A stretch of DNA of 64,000 bases. It comes from Chaetoderma sp. LZ-2023a. Lineage: Eukaryota > Mollusca > Caudofoveata > Chaetodermatida > Chaetodermatidae. Numbering within the stretch: position 1 is the first letter of the stretch; every line of letters starts with the position of its first letter. Location: positions 96,908,140-96,972,139 of the forward strand of contig CM067374.1 in assembly GCA_034401795.1 (NCBI GenBank), given 5' to 3'. The notes beneath the pieces are model-generated. The model did not search any database, had not been told where the DNA came from, and saw only the letters and a list, made by a program, of their open reading frames with translations. This document shows, piece after piece, positions 1 through 10,055 of the stretch. A program made the translations under genes and the position numbers.

Positions 1-480
1 TCTTTCAGATCGATCGATACACACCACATTCCCTTCCTCAACCCTGCCATTACCGACCTCGGAGTTTCCATCTGAAACCGAGGCGTATGGATAAACCAAT
101 TTAATGGCCTGAGATTGAGTACGGGTCTCCATCCCCCTGTGCTCTCGGGGACAAGGAACATGTTTGAATAGAAGCCTGGAGTGTTCCGGTTTGCTGGTTT
201 TATTGCTCCCTTCAGAAGCAAACCTGACACTTCGTTTTGAATGGCTTCTAACTTGTCTGGCTCCCTTGGTACGGGTGTCCAGACAGGTGCCAAAGACAGA
301 TTTTGTGGTGGAAAGTCCCACCACTCCGGCATGTAACCCTGGGATAACCATCCCAGGAGCCAGGACCAGACTGTCTGACGTCACACCTCGCCAGGCCTCG
401 ATGAAACGCATGAGCCTTCCACCCACCATAGACGCCTCGACGTCTAACGGGGTTGTCTGGCTCGCAGTCCACCCCCCACC
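1..480 (-). pseudogene. DIRS-like retrotransposon reverse transcriptase, N-terminal part, frameshifted and cut by window edge
   Basis: Read on the minus strand, this stretch gives the start of a DIRS-type reverse transcriptase. From about position 480 one frame reads VGGRLMRFIEAWRGVTSDS, a typical opening of the DIRS RT. After a frameshift near 375 a second frame reads SQGYMPEWWDFPP, then GFYSNMFLVP, GGWRPVLNLRPLN and finally CVSIDLK at the window edge, which is the entrance to RT motif A. These blocks are characteristic of tyrosine-recombinase retrotransposons (DIRS order). RNase H and the tyrosine recombinase would lie beyond position 1. It follows the gag-like frames directly on the same strand. 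The frameshift marks a decayed copy. Seen: motif order and frame change. Known: DIRS RT signatures. Exact boundaries are uncertain. Confidence 0.85.
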
Positions 481-520
481 CCCCCCTCTTTCTTAACGAG
501 AGAGAGAGAACCATTTCGTT

Positions 521-2626
521 CTAGGCACGACGGGTATAACTGGCACCGCTGTTTCTGTCGCACAGGCGCGGTCCAGGTGGATATGAAGGGAGCTTTCGTA
601 CCTTCAAGGAATGCTTCGGCCCCTTCTGTCCGCCCTTTGAGGCCTTACCCGTACCCTTGCCCTTCCCGCCTCTAGGGCGGTCAGGAGCAACATTGGGGAG
701 GGTAGGTGCCTCTACAACCTTCCTGGATTTCTTCGCCGGCGGCGGCTCCGAAAACCCAGCTGAAGCAGAAGTCGCAACAGGCCTAGCTTTCGCCTTGCCC
801 TTATGCTTCTTCTGCTTCTTTGAAGGTTGTCCCGTTAGCGGTTTCCCCACAGCCCCTAGTAGCTGTAGGTTTACCGCTAACCGATTCTGCGCGATACTGG
901 CGGTATCCCCTAAGATGGCCCGCGCTTGGCCACCGAAGATGCTAGGCCCTGTCAGGGGCGTCCCAAGAAGACGCTCCCTAACTGCCGTAGACGGACGCAT
1001 ATGGTCAATGACCATTTGCCTCCTGGATTTCATCACTCGCGCTTGCACCCTTGCCAATGCGTCCATAGACAGCACCAGGCTGTCATTGACACATGAAAGC
1101 GCCACAGGTGGCATAGGGTGGCCTGCTCCCGCTTCAGCCCACACCGACTGAAGGAGACGATATGAGTGGTTGACAGCGCTCATAGCTGCCCTCACACCCT
1201 CATCGCATAGGGACAGGACTTCTTCTTGGTGTACCTGAGACTTGTCCACAAGTGCCGGACTGGGGCCACCCGCCACGGCACTCTGGACGCGCAGTACCCA
1301 TCGGTCATCCTCAGTGACCGACGGGACTACACCATATCTGTCGTATTCCCCCCGTGGAATACGACATCTTGCCCGCACCTCCCTGGAGGCTGCAGGGAGC
1401 TGACCCTTTCGTCATAAGTTGTTTGCTATAAATAGCATCCAACAAATCTATGAACCGTGGATCCAGTCCCACTGACTGGATCCGGGCCGCGGGCAAAATC
1501 CCCGTCCTGATCGACGCAACCGACGGACGGGGCGCATCTTCATCGGCCGTGGCCGAAACCACAGACGGGTCAACCCTGGCTAGCCACGCCAGAGCATCTG
1601 ACCAATCTACCTCCGATGAAGACACACCCGCAACCACGTCACCCGTTGACGTGTTCACGGGCCTGCCAGCCACGGCCTCCCGGCAAGGAGCCACGGCTGA
1701 CACTCCGGTACCACACGGTTCCGCCGCCACCCTATGAAACACTCCGGTCCATGGGGTAGGTCCGCACGGAAAACCGTACGGACCCGTAGCAGTCGCGGAA
1801 CCATAGCCGGACACGGGCGCCAACGGCACCCCACGTCCGACTGCCGGACCAGGCGAGATAGGTGAGTACCACGCCAGGCCCGGCACACCCGTTCCCGTGA
1901 CGGCTGGTGCCAAACCAAGCCGCACGGAACCGGTGCACGGTACCAGATTGGCCTCAGCCACAGGCGGAGCCGCTGACCTGGCTTGCGCCAAACCAGACAA
2001 ATGGAGGCCGGTTCCGTCCAGGACGGAATCAACCTCCATATTCTCCACCTGCGGCTTCACGGGCCGCAGCAACCTCTCCTCCTCGGCCTCCTCGTCTTCA
2101 GACTCCGAAGAGTCGTCACTAGACGGCGGACGGCTCCCACACCTGACGGACCGGCCACCGCTACTGGACCACCCGGAGGTGGCCGCAGAGAAACAGAACC
2201 CATCTGGCCGGAGCCAGACGGGACTGCCAGGGGGCCGTACGAGACGGCCCCCTCGGTAACCAGTCCAGACTCCTGTCCGAAGACAGGATCCATACCAGGC
2301 ATGGGGAGAAACTGCCCCCCAACCTTTGGTAGCAGGGATGACACCAGCGTGGGCAGAACGCTATGCAGAAAACCCTGCATAGCCGGACCAAACCACGCCG
2401 GCGGTGCCATCTCCGCCACCTCCAGCTGGGGACGTGGAGCACCCCCACCGGTCGAACCGGGCGCTCCACGATTTACTCTTGGACCGCCTGACCCTGCGTC
2501 AGACCCAGCCAAGTCCTTCTGGGCAAGGAACTTAACCATCATCTCAATGGACCACACTGCACAAACATTACACCTATGATCTATATTACAAAGGGAACAC
2601 CTAAAACAGACATGGTCCTTGAACAC
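521..2626 (-). pseudogene. DIRS-like gag-type ORF, broken into three frames
   Basis: Three consecutive overlapping minus-strand frames (2626-2057, 2072-1311, 1378-521; 189, 253 and 285 residues) together give one low-complexity gag-like protein of about 700 residues. The first piece opens with a cysteine cluster (C-x2-C-x2-C, H and C-x2-C within the first 25 residues), as in DIRS gag N-termini. The middle is Gly/Pro/Val-rich. Near the first joint (about 2070-2120) an alternative frame gives an acidic Ser/Asp/Glu stretch, so a one-base indel explains the break. The last piece contains LLGTPLTGPSIFGG and IAQNRLAVNLQLL, then a very basic Lys/Arg-rich C-terminus, plausibly nucleic-acid binding. 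The RT follows immediately downstream. GC content is clearly higher than in the surrounding AT-rich DNA. Assignment is by position and composition more than by strong homology. Confidence 0.7.
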
Positions 2627-2892
2627 GACACGGACAAACTTATGGCATTCGTCACATGATGGCGGGGCTGGCTTGGCCTATAAAATAAGCACAAACCTAC
2701 AATAAACAAGCGGAACGAGACCCGGATGGAAGGCAGACAATTAATTTTCAAATAATTTGACTCATAAATTAACTGTAACCCTCCAGCACCCCACCCCGCC
2801 ATGTTACAACAAAGATCGCATTGATTATGACGACAAGAACGAGGCGGGCATTAAACACACCCATAATAGATCCTCCAGTATGTGTAATGGCT
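2627..2892. other. Putative leader/terminal region of the DIRS element
   Basis: No gene is visible here. The segment lies upstream of the gag start on the minus strand and would hold the 5' leader or left terminal repeat of the DIRS element. Its partner terminal repeat would be outside the window, so the end cannot be defined. It meets the 860-bp duplication at about 2893. Confidence 0.3.
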
Positions 2893-4611
2893 CCAGGAAT
2901 CATATCGCATAGCATTCGGGGTATATTTACTAATCAATATAAATTATACTCCTAACGAAAGCAGCACGATATGTGAAGAAAACAACAAAATGTATAACAA
3001 ACTGCTGTATCACACGGTAAAATTCGCAGACCACGCATCTACTCAAGAATTTTGAAACCACTGATCATTGCAAACCGATCATGATCGCACGTAAACTTGA
3101 TCATTTTAAAGTTTCCGGTACCATTTTTAGTACGCATCACCCAGAACAAGATGCACGAATTAATGAAAAAATTTCTTCTTCACATAAACATCCGAGCGAC
3201 CGGGTGTGACGTCACCCGCTCGGATCCTACGGAGAACGACGTCAGCCGATATTCGTGTTAGAAATACCGTAGCATAACACCTATTTTCATATCTGCCGAT
3301 CGCCTGTTGGGGGTTAAAGAAGGCGATCGTCTGGCATATATCGTTGTTAGCACACGTCCCAGATTCTATGGGGTCAGAAATTGGAACATGCGACACAGCG
3401 AAATTTAGAGACCTAAGTCTTTTAACTATGGATAATAAAGAATGATACAACCTGGTTATCTTCGGCGGTATTCTCCATAGTATCCTTTAGTTAATCCTTT
3501 TCAAGAACACACAAGCTATCACTACAGATTAAAGACTTAGATTTTCTTTCACAAAAAAACACTAAAATCCTCAGCTCTTGTTGCTATGCAAACAAGAATG
3601 AGCTCTATGGTAAACGGGTACTCGGCAGTTGGGAGCCGAGTACCTGGTTCCCAGGAGTCGGTAAAGCTTTCTAAGTCTATAATCCTAGAGCCGCTGTCAA
3701 GGCCAGCTGTATATCAGAAGTAACAGAATGGTGAGTATTGATCGAAGGAGAACCAGGAATCATATCGCATAGCACTCGGGGTATATTTACTAATAAATAT
3801 AAATTATACTCCTAACAAAGGCGAAAACGATATGTGAAGAAACAACAAAATGTAAACAAACTGCTGTAGCATACGGTAAAACCGCAGACCACACATCTAA
3901 ATCAAGTATTTTGAAACCACTGATCATTGCAAACAGATCGTGATAACACGCAAAACTTGAAAATTCCAGTTTTTCTGGTACCAATATGCAGCACCTAGAA
4001 TCAGATGCACGAATTAATGAAACATTTTCTTCACATAAACATCTGAGTAACACGGGTGTGATGTCACCCACTCCGATCTTACGGAGAACGACGTCAGCCG
4101 ATTTTCGTGTTAAAAACACCGTCAACCAACACCTAATTTCATATCTGCCGATCGCCTGTTGGGGTTTATAGGAAGGCGATCATCTGGCATATTTCGTTGT
4201 TAACACACGTCCCAGATTCTTTGGGGTTAGAAATTGGAACATGCGACACAGACAAAATTTTGAAGACCTAAGTCTTTTAACTATGGAATAACATGGAAAT
4301 ATATACAACCTGGTTATCATCGGAAGCATCCATCGTAATCCAAATATCCTTTTAGAGAGCACACAAAGCTATCACAATTTAACACAGAAAAAAGACTTAG
4401 AACAATCTCAGGACTTCCAACTGCAAAAAAGCATGTGTCTCTTGTTGCTATGCAAACAAGAATTAGATTCATGGCAAACTGGTACTCGGCAGTTGGGAGC
4501 CGCGTACCCGGTTCCAGGAGTCGGTAAAGCTTACTAAGTCTATAGTCCTAGGGCCCAGCTATCCGGGCTAGCTGTATCAGAAGTAATAGAATGGCGAGTA
4601 TTGATCGAAGG
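2893..4611. repeat. 860-bp sequence in two diverged tandem copies
   Basis: Copy 1 begins at about 2893 and copy 2 at about 3753, both opening with ccaggaatcatatcgcatag and closing with gagtattgatcgaaggagaa. The two are alignable throughout with many substitutions and small indels. Each contains a direct gtactcggcagttgggagcc block (about 3618 and 4482). Copy 1 carries a perfect TGACGTCA palindrome at 3207-3214; in copy 2 it is mutated. Short minus-strand frames inside are conserved only in part between copies and carry breaks, so I do not call genes. Possible origin: an unidentified transposon or a local segmental duplication. Confidence 0.85.
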
Positions 4612-4614
4612 AGA

Positions 4615-5505
4615 AAATCCTATCCAATGTTACTCTATGCCACATCCGAGACAAGATCGACGACTTCACCGGTTCATGTCAAAGTGGCTTCAAATGTGGA
4701 CGCAGCTGCGCAGACATTGTATGGGCTCAACGCATCCTTGTGTCGATAGTCATGTCCAAACACTGGGATTTACACAAAATGGGCATTGACATGTCATGAA
4801 CCTTCGACACAAAGATCCTAGATGTACTACGCCCAGTTGCAATGAAGATGAGGTACGACTAGTGAGACTACTGATTGCAGACACCAAGCTGAGAGTATGA
4901 GTCAAGTCAGTGACGTCTGTAGAGTTTGAGACATCAAACGGCTCTCCACAAGCCGATGGTCTATCCATCCAATTCCACAAGACCAAACCCCCCCCCCCCC
5001 CCCCCCGTGTCAATACTGGGCATGCCGTTAGAGATGGAATATGCCGACGATGTGGACTTTATAGATGGGAAAGAAACCCCCTTGACGAACTTCTCCCAAT
5101 AGCTGCAAGCAAACTAAAAATGGAGAATCTCTTTATGAATGAATCCAAAACAGAGTTCACCCAGATATACCTATCTACAAAACATGAAACTAATGAAAAT
5201 GATGATCCACTCCGTGGCGGCGAACCATGGAGGAAAAGTAAAATCCTGGGCTCACTGCTTTGCAGTACTGCTTTGCAGTACTGCTGACATTGCTGCACCA
5301 TGGGGAACATAGCTTTCGAGTCCTCCTGGAAGCTAGGATTCGTAGATCAAAGATGCCCTTGGTAAAAAGACTACGTTTATACAATGCAACCTGCGTATCC
5401 TTGATGATGTATAACTGTAACAGCTGGGCAGCTCCAACTGCAGCTTTAGACTAACTTGATGCCTGCTACCGCAAACACCTACGCACCATCACTGGACACC
5501 AGTTT
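4615..5505 (+). pseudogene. Non-LTR retrotransposon RT fragment, copy 1 (decayed)
   Basis: The plus strand, in changing frames, gives a degenerate non-LTR reverse transcriptase. Recognisable pieces are DEVRLVRLLIADTKLRV (from about 4847), SVEFETSNGSPQADGLS (the QGD motif region), EMEYADDVDFID at about 5030-5065 (catalytic YADD), NESKTEFTQIYLS, SKILGSLLCS and finally RSKMPLVKRLRLYNA. A 19-base C tract at 4988-5006 sits in the middle. It is homologous over most of its length to 19821-20663 and stops abruptly at about 5503 in the sequence caccatcactggacacca, where the other copy continues. Several stops and frameshifts make it non-functional. The clade is not certain. Confidence 0.8.
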
Positions 5506-5876
5506 GGTTTGTACACCTTTCAGTATTTTAAATTCCATGACTTTTCCTTGACTTTACATGACTAAAATTAAGAAATTCTATGACCCCAATAATCAATAGC
5601 TAGGTCAAAGACACTCAAGTTTGTTTCAAAATGTTCAACAGCATATAGTGAATCATATAGAATTCACTTTATCTAGGGCAAAGGGTCAACATGTGAGGTT
5701 CTCACATAAGAAATTGACGAATAAAAATTCTGAATCGAAGTTCTAGAGCCTATGATCATACATGTAGCATCCTTTCATCCTAACTTGGTTGAAATCGGTC
5801 AAAATGGTAAGAAGCAATACAACCATTTCTAGTAAATTTTGTAAAAAATCCAAGATTTTGACCCAAAAAATTGCCT

Positions 5877-6050
5877 ATTAACCCTTTAACACTCATATCA
5901 GCCAAAGACTGCTTCCGTAGTGGGCTTGAAAGATGTCCAATTGCAGACCAAGAGAAGACTACTGTTGAAAAATTTTCTAAAATAGTCTTCACTTGGTTTG
6001 CAAATTTACATTTTCTTTGAAATTTTTTAAAACAAATTTAAGGCTTAAAG
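5877..6050. repeat. Palindromic TTAA MITE (family A), degraded copy
   Basis: Starts ttaaccctttaacactc and has the family core gaccaagagaagact followed by the inverted aaaatagtcttcacttgg. The central hairpin is deleted relative to complete copies such as 36555-36786. Confidence 0.7.
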
Positions 6051-6299
6051 CCTAGGCTTCTATTTGGACACGGTGTTCATGAAAAAATTGAAATCCATTC
6101 CCTAAAATGGTTACTTTCACAAATATGTTGAGCACTAATAGATAACACGCAGGGGAAAATTTGACAAAATATGAGCCAAAAAAGCCTTATACAGGTATAT
6201 AACACGCAGTCATAGTTCAGAAATATTGCAAAACATATTTTTCAGGCAAACGAAAATTGGTAACTTTACAGCTACATTCAAAATAATAATAATCGCTTA

Positions 6300-6680
6300 T
6301 CGGCTAAATATCTGGTTATTTTTTATTAATATTAACAAGTTTATTTCATACTTTAATAGTTGTGTATATTTTAATAAAAGTAGCCTAATGTAATCAAAGT
6401 TTTTCAAGTTTTAAGAGAAATGTCTATTACATCTATGTGCATACATATAATCTACATACTGTAGTCACATGTTTTTGGTTAAATTAAAGGTGAGATTTGG
6501 ATGTATAATTGTATATATGGACAGGGTAACAGTTAGAGGAATGCAAACATAAACCATTCTGGAAGCTGAACTACTGAATATTTTAAAATAAATTTTACAA
6601 ATATCAGACACAAACCAGGAGCAGAACATAAAGGCAGGTATGCCTGCGTTGAGATCTACTTAACGTAACTTAACTTTAAC
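6300..6680. repeat. Dispersed repeat segment, also at 19490-19820 plus 20664-20821
   Basis: Shared text includes ttgtgtatattttaataaa, tttttcaagttttaagaaa, gtataattgtatatatg, then gggtaacagt and caggagcagaacataaaggc. In the second location the same segment is split by an RT fragment, so this copy shows the uninterrupted arrangement. No coding potential was seen. Confidence 0.75.
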
Positions 6681-7328
6681 CGTAATAGAATGCATAACAC
6701 CATCTTTGAGCGAGAAATACGTTCAATATACAGGGGAATCGCCATACGCTAGAGTGCGAGATATCATCGCCATCTAATTATCATAATGTAACCAATTCGG
6801 CCAGGACAAAATCGCCCAAATGAACAAAAATCTTGCCAATAAATATACTGCGGCATATGCCGAGTAGGAAATAGCGAATTTATTGCTCACATTGTTTTAA
6901 AAACATTATCTTCTGTACACAAGAGTTTAATTTGGCCTTCCAACATAATAAGTGTTCTAACCTCATTTTATTTCTTACGTTGTTCTGGGTCATTTTGTTG
7001 TTCGGACATATGACTTTGAAAATGAATGAAATCATGTGATCGCTGCGATAAAGAAATGGAAATGTGTATTTCCGAGCTTCATTTTCTCATTTTACATTTG
7101 TATACCATCAGATTTTATTTTTATTTAGGGACTTTTATCAGAATGACAAATTTCCATGACTTCCAGGCCTGGAATTTAGATTTTCAAATTCCATGACTTT
7201 CCAGGATTTCCATTACCCGTGCAAACCCCGATGGTTGCTACAAATATCAAAATAAGATGGTGGGTCCGTCCATCAGTGAAATTATCAAATATTTTCCTAA
7301 TCTTATTGCTTCAGGAGGTCTGTAAGCA
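6681..7328. other. Intergenic, no gene seen
   Basis: AT-rich sequence with frequent stops in all frames. The only structure noticed is the right end of the hAT-like region at about 7140-7232. Confidence 0.5.
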
Positions 7329-7333
7329 GCATT

Positions 7334-7733
7334 TAACCCTTAATAGTCAAGATTTGTAAAATAAATTAAAACATTTCCATTTGTAGACCGAGACTAAAAT
7401 TTTTGAAAATTTACCAATGGAAGAACTGTCACGGATACCAATGAGATTGCCTTGTAATTAGACATTCCTCAAGACCTGCAACGGCTGACTTGACCAATAA
7501 CCCATTAACACTCAAACCTAGCAAAAACGGCTTCTCGAGTGGTCTTGGAAAATGTCAATTTGCATACGAAGAGAAAACTGTTTTATTTTACCACTGGAAT
7601 GACTCGCTCGATAACCGAGCCATTCATTCCAATGGTAAATTTTAAAGACTAGTCTTCTCCTGGTCTCGAACTTGCCATTTTCAATGAGAAGAATTACATT
7701 TTCTTGAGCAAATTTAAGGGCTAAAGGGTTAAT
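7334..7733. repeat. Family A palindromic MITEs: half copy 7334-7435 and full copy 7497-7733
   Basis: The second copy is nearly complete. It has a caataacccattaacactc end, ggaatgactcgctcgataac facing cgagccattcattcc at the centre, and a gctaaagggttaa right end. The first is only a left half. Both lie just 3' of MRPS22. Confidence 0.75.
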
Positions 7734-7773
7734 ACTTAATAAAAATCATTATTAACTCAGATCTGAGGAAACA

Positions 7774-7779
7774 TTTATT
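7774..7779 (-). promoter_or_regulatory. Polyadenylation signal AATAAA for MRPS22
   Basis: Plus-strand TTTATT is AATAAA on the minus strand, about 90 bases beyond the MRPS22 stop codon. This is a plausible distance for a short 3' UTR. Confidence 0.55.
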
Positions 7780-7869
7780 CATTAGTGTTTTGTTACATGT
7801 ATTGACATGAAGCTGTTAAATACCATATATTCATAGTTGTCCAGAATCGGCGTACTCTGAACATATCGT

Positions 7870-9006
7870 CTAATTACCATGGTCCACCATGAGCTCTTTA
7901 TACGTCTGTAATGCCCGCTCAATTGCACCAATGTTTGGAATTTGAATATTATGCTCAGAAAATATTCGAATCGCTTCTAAATTATCCATTGCATTAGTTA
8001 TTAGTTCTGCTGATGGGCAACTTCGATGAACAATGTGATATAGTTCAACCAAACTTCTGGCATCTTCAATCAAATCACGCTGAAGCATGTCTAACAACAA
8101 CTTATCAACTTTCTTATACCACACCAAATAAAAGGCCATGGGGCCAAAATGACGAGTTGATCGCAGATCATGATGGTTAGAGTTCTCATTAATGTACTCA
8201 TACACTCTGTGTGTCATGGTAATATATGTTGGATCATCTGGCTCAAACTGAACACAAGCACGATCAAGTAGGTAGCTGGATTTCCCTTTGCTCAATAACT
8301 CCTCTATGTATTCTGGTTCAAACATTCTCGGTCGGAATAGCTTTCGTCCGTTTTGGGGGAAATATAACTGCATAAATCTAGTATGTTCTTCCCAATTGGC
8401 AGTCCTCAGTACACCATCTGGCTGACGAACAACAACATTTCGCTTTCGATTTTGCGCACCATAAGTAATATCCACAACAACCAGTCTAGTATTTGGTTCA
8501 AGAAGACCATCAATTTCACTGTTTACAGACAATACTCTCTCACGTGTAGGCCATTGTCTCATAAATGGAGGCATCTGTATTTTTTGTTGTCCCCTTGTTT
8601 CAGAACTCTGATTCAATTTGTCTACCATCTCTTTTGTTAAAAGTTCATATTGGGGTTTCCGTGCAGGCACAAGTTGAGACTTGAATATTTTGCTCAGATT
8701 AAAACCAGTCATGTTAGATAAAAGCTGCTGGACATCAGACTTGATAAACACGTGTAATGGATCCCTCTTATGCACATCTGTTAGTTCAGAATTATCTGAT
8801 GTTGCATTTTCATTCTCTGCTCTACTCGAAATTTTACTGTTGTTGACCGGGCTTTCGTCACCGGGGCATTCTGTTGAATAACACCGAATGCTTTGCTTTA
8901 CATAATATGCACGTGAACAGCAGTGTCGCGCGTTAATTGGCAATAAACGAGAAATACACCTTTGATAAGTTAATCTCAATAAAGTGTTCACATGTGAGGA
9001 TGCCAT
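7870..9006 (-). CDS. MRPS22: Mitochondrial small ribosomal subunit protein mS22 (MRPS22)
   Basis: Encodes 378 residues, close to the roughly 360 of vertebrate MRPS22, a metazoan-specific protein of the mitochondrial small ribosomal subunit. Residues 1-45 are rich in Arg/Ser/Cys and lack acidic residues, as expected of a mitochondrial targeting peptide. Family blocks seen in order: DVQQLLSNMTGFNLSKIF (91-108), KIQMPPFMR (142-150), VVVDITYGAQNRKRNVVVRQP (176-196), ANWEEHTRFMQLYFP (203-217), VQFEPDDPTYI, LRSTRHFGPMAFY, and RDLIEDARSLVELYH near 325-340. The start is the first Met and gives a proper presequence; the next in-frame Met is well inside. The frame is intact and contained in a single exon, whereas the human gene is split into many. 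An AATAAA follows at 7774-7779. The sequence strongly supports the assignment; whether this is the expressed locus or a retrocopy is open. Confidence 0.95.
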   Translation of the reverse strand: MASSHVNTLLRLTYQRCISRLLPINARHCCSRAYYVKQSIRCYSTECPGDESPVNNSKISSRAENENATSDNSELTDVHKRDPLHVFIKSDVQQLLSNMTGFNLSKIFKSQLVPARKPQYELLTKEMVDKLNQSSETRGQQKIQMPPFMRQWPTRERVLSVNSEIDGLLEPNTRLVVVDITYGAQNRKRNVVVRQPDGVLRTANWEEHTRFMQLYFPQNGRKLFRPRMFEPEYIEELLSKGKSSYLLDRACVQFEPDDPTYITMTHRVYEYINENSNHHDLRSTRHFGPMAFYLVWYKKVDKLLLDMLQRDLIEDARSLVELYHIVHRSCPSAELITNAMDNLEAIRIFSEHNIQIPNIGAIERALQTYKELMVDHGN

Positions 9007-9119
9007 TTTGCAATTTTGACGTTTCTCGAAAGTTATCCCCCTTGGCTCTTCTCTTTCTTGTTGTGTAGTATTTACCGCCTCTCAGATTAGATCTTCAGGC
9101 GAACCTCAAATGTTGGAGT

Positions 9120-10055
9120 GTTAGAGTTAGAGTTATGTGTAAGATTCAAGATTCAACTGGATTTATTTCATACTTAATACATATTCATAGAATCAAAATT
9201 CTATCAACAATCTAATTATAATATAGGCAAAACAAAAGACACGTCAGTTGAAAATGGGGAGTGTGACTACTTTCTATGTAATACCTGTAATAATGCATGC
9301 ATGTATGGCAAATAAAGAGACTGCAAACAACCGGTATAGGGTTTTAATTGTAGCTGGTGTCATGTAAGGTTTTGGTCTTTGTATGACACCTATGCCTCTT
9401 TCCACCTTTGCTGTTACTATCTCGATTTGTTTAGCCCAGGTCAAATGTTTATCCAAATATACTCCCAAGAATTTGGCAAATAGGGCCTCCTCAATTTCTT
9501 TTTTGTTTATGTAGATTTTTGGAATTTCATCTTTTTTTAGTTTGAGATTTGTAAATAACATATAATTTGTTTTGTCAACATTCAACGATAATTTGTTTAT
9601 TGAAAACCAGTCGGTAATTTCTTCCATTTCCTTATTTGTTTTTCTGTATAAGGTGTCTATGTTGTCATCGCAGCAAAAAGCATTTGTGTCATCAGCGAAC
9701 AGTATTAATGACATTTGCTTGCATATGTTAGGTAGATCATTCATGTAAAGAAGGAACAGCAATGGGCCAAGAATAGATCCCTGAGGAACGCTACAAGTTA
9801 ATTGCCTGTTTTCAGAGCATCTTCTTCTTTTCGTTCGCTAATCATACCGCCAGTCCTGTAAGTGACTATTGACATGATCATAAGAGTTTTCAGAGCATAT
9901 CTCATTATATTGTATGCATTGTGTTCTTTTACTTAGGTAGTTCTGGAACCAGGTGAGTGCACTGCCTTTTATACCATAATAGGCAAGTTTTTCTAGTAGG
10001 ATCTGGTGATTGATAGTGTCGAAAGCTTTTGAAAGGTCCAAGAAGATGCCTATTA
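9120..10055 (-). pseudogene. CR1/L2-type LINE, 5'-truncated RT and 3' end (minus strand)
   Basis: On the minus strand from about 10055 the sequence gives [19 protein letters not shown] (RT motif A region), [18 protein letters not shown], then CSVPQGSILGPLLFLLYMNDL, LILFADDTNAF (catalytic ADD), WFSINKLSLNVDKTNYMLF and FLGVYLDKHLTW. A break lies at about 9770-9840. The last frame ends at 9274, and about 150 bases of AT-rich 3' tail follow up to the MRPS22 upstream region. Only the middle and C-terminal RT remain; endonuclease and ORF1 are absent. Its 5' break abuts a plus-strand LINE head to head at about 10055. It is a dead copy. Confidence 0.85.

Larger units (their letters stand above)
5503..7232. 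mobile_element. Possible hAT-like non-autonomous element
   Basis: The left end (about 5503-5560) and the inverted right end (about 7140-7232) share related text: aaattccatgacttttcc on the left, and aaattccatgactttccagg just inside gcaaacccc on the right. In reverse complement the right end begins ggggtttgcacgggtaatgg, comparable to ggtttgtacacctttcag on the left. 'Ccatgacttttccagg' ends are typical of hAT-related non-autonomous repeats. The left end interrupts the RT fragment. No target-site duplication could be recognised and no transposase is present. It contains a palindromic TTAA element (5877-6050) and a segment (about 6300-6680) shared with 19490-20821. Confidence 0.4.

Noticed and set aside
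248..514. An 88-residue minus-strand frame at the DIRS element
   Set aside because: It is the third, wrong frame across the frameshift; the two real RT frames are the neighbouring ones.
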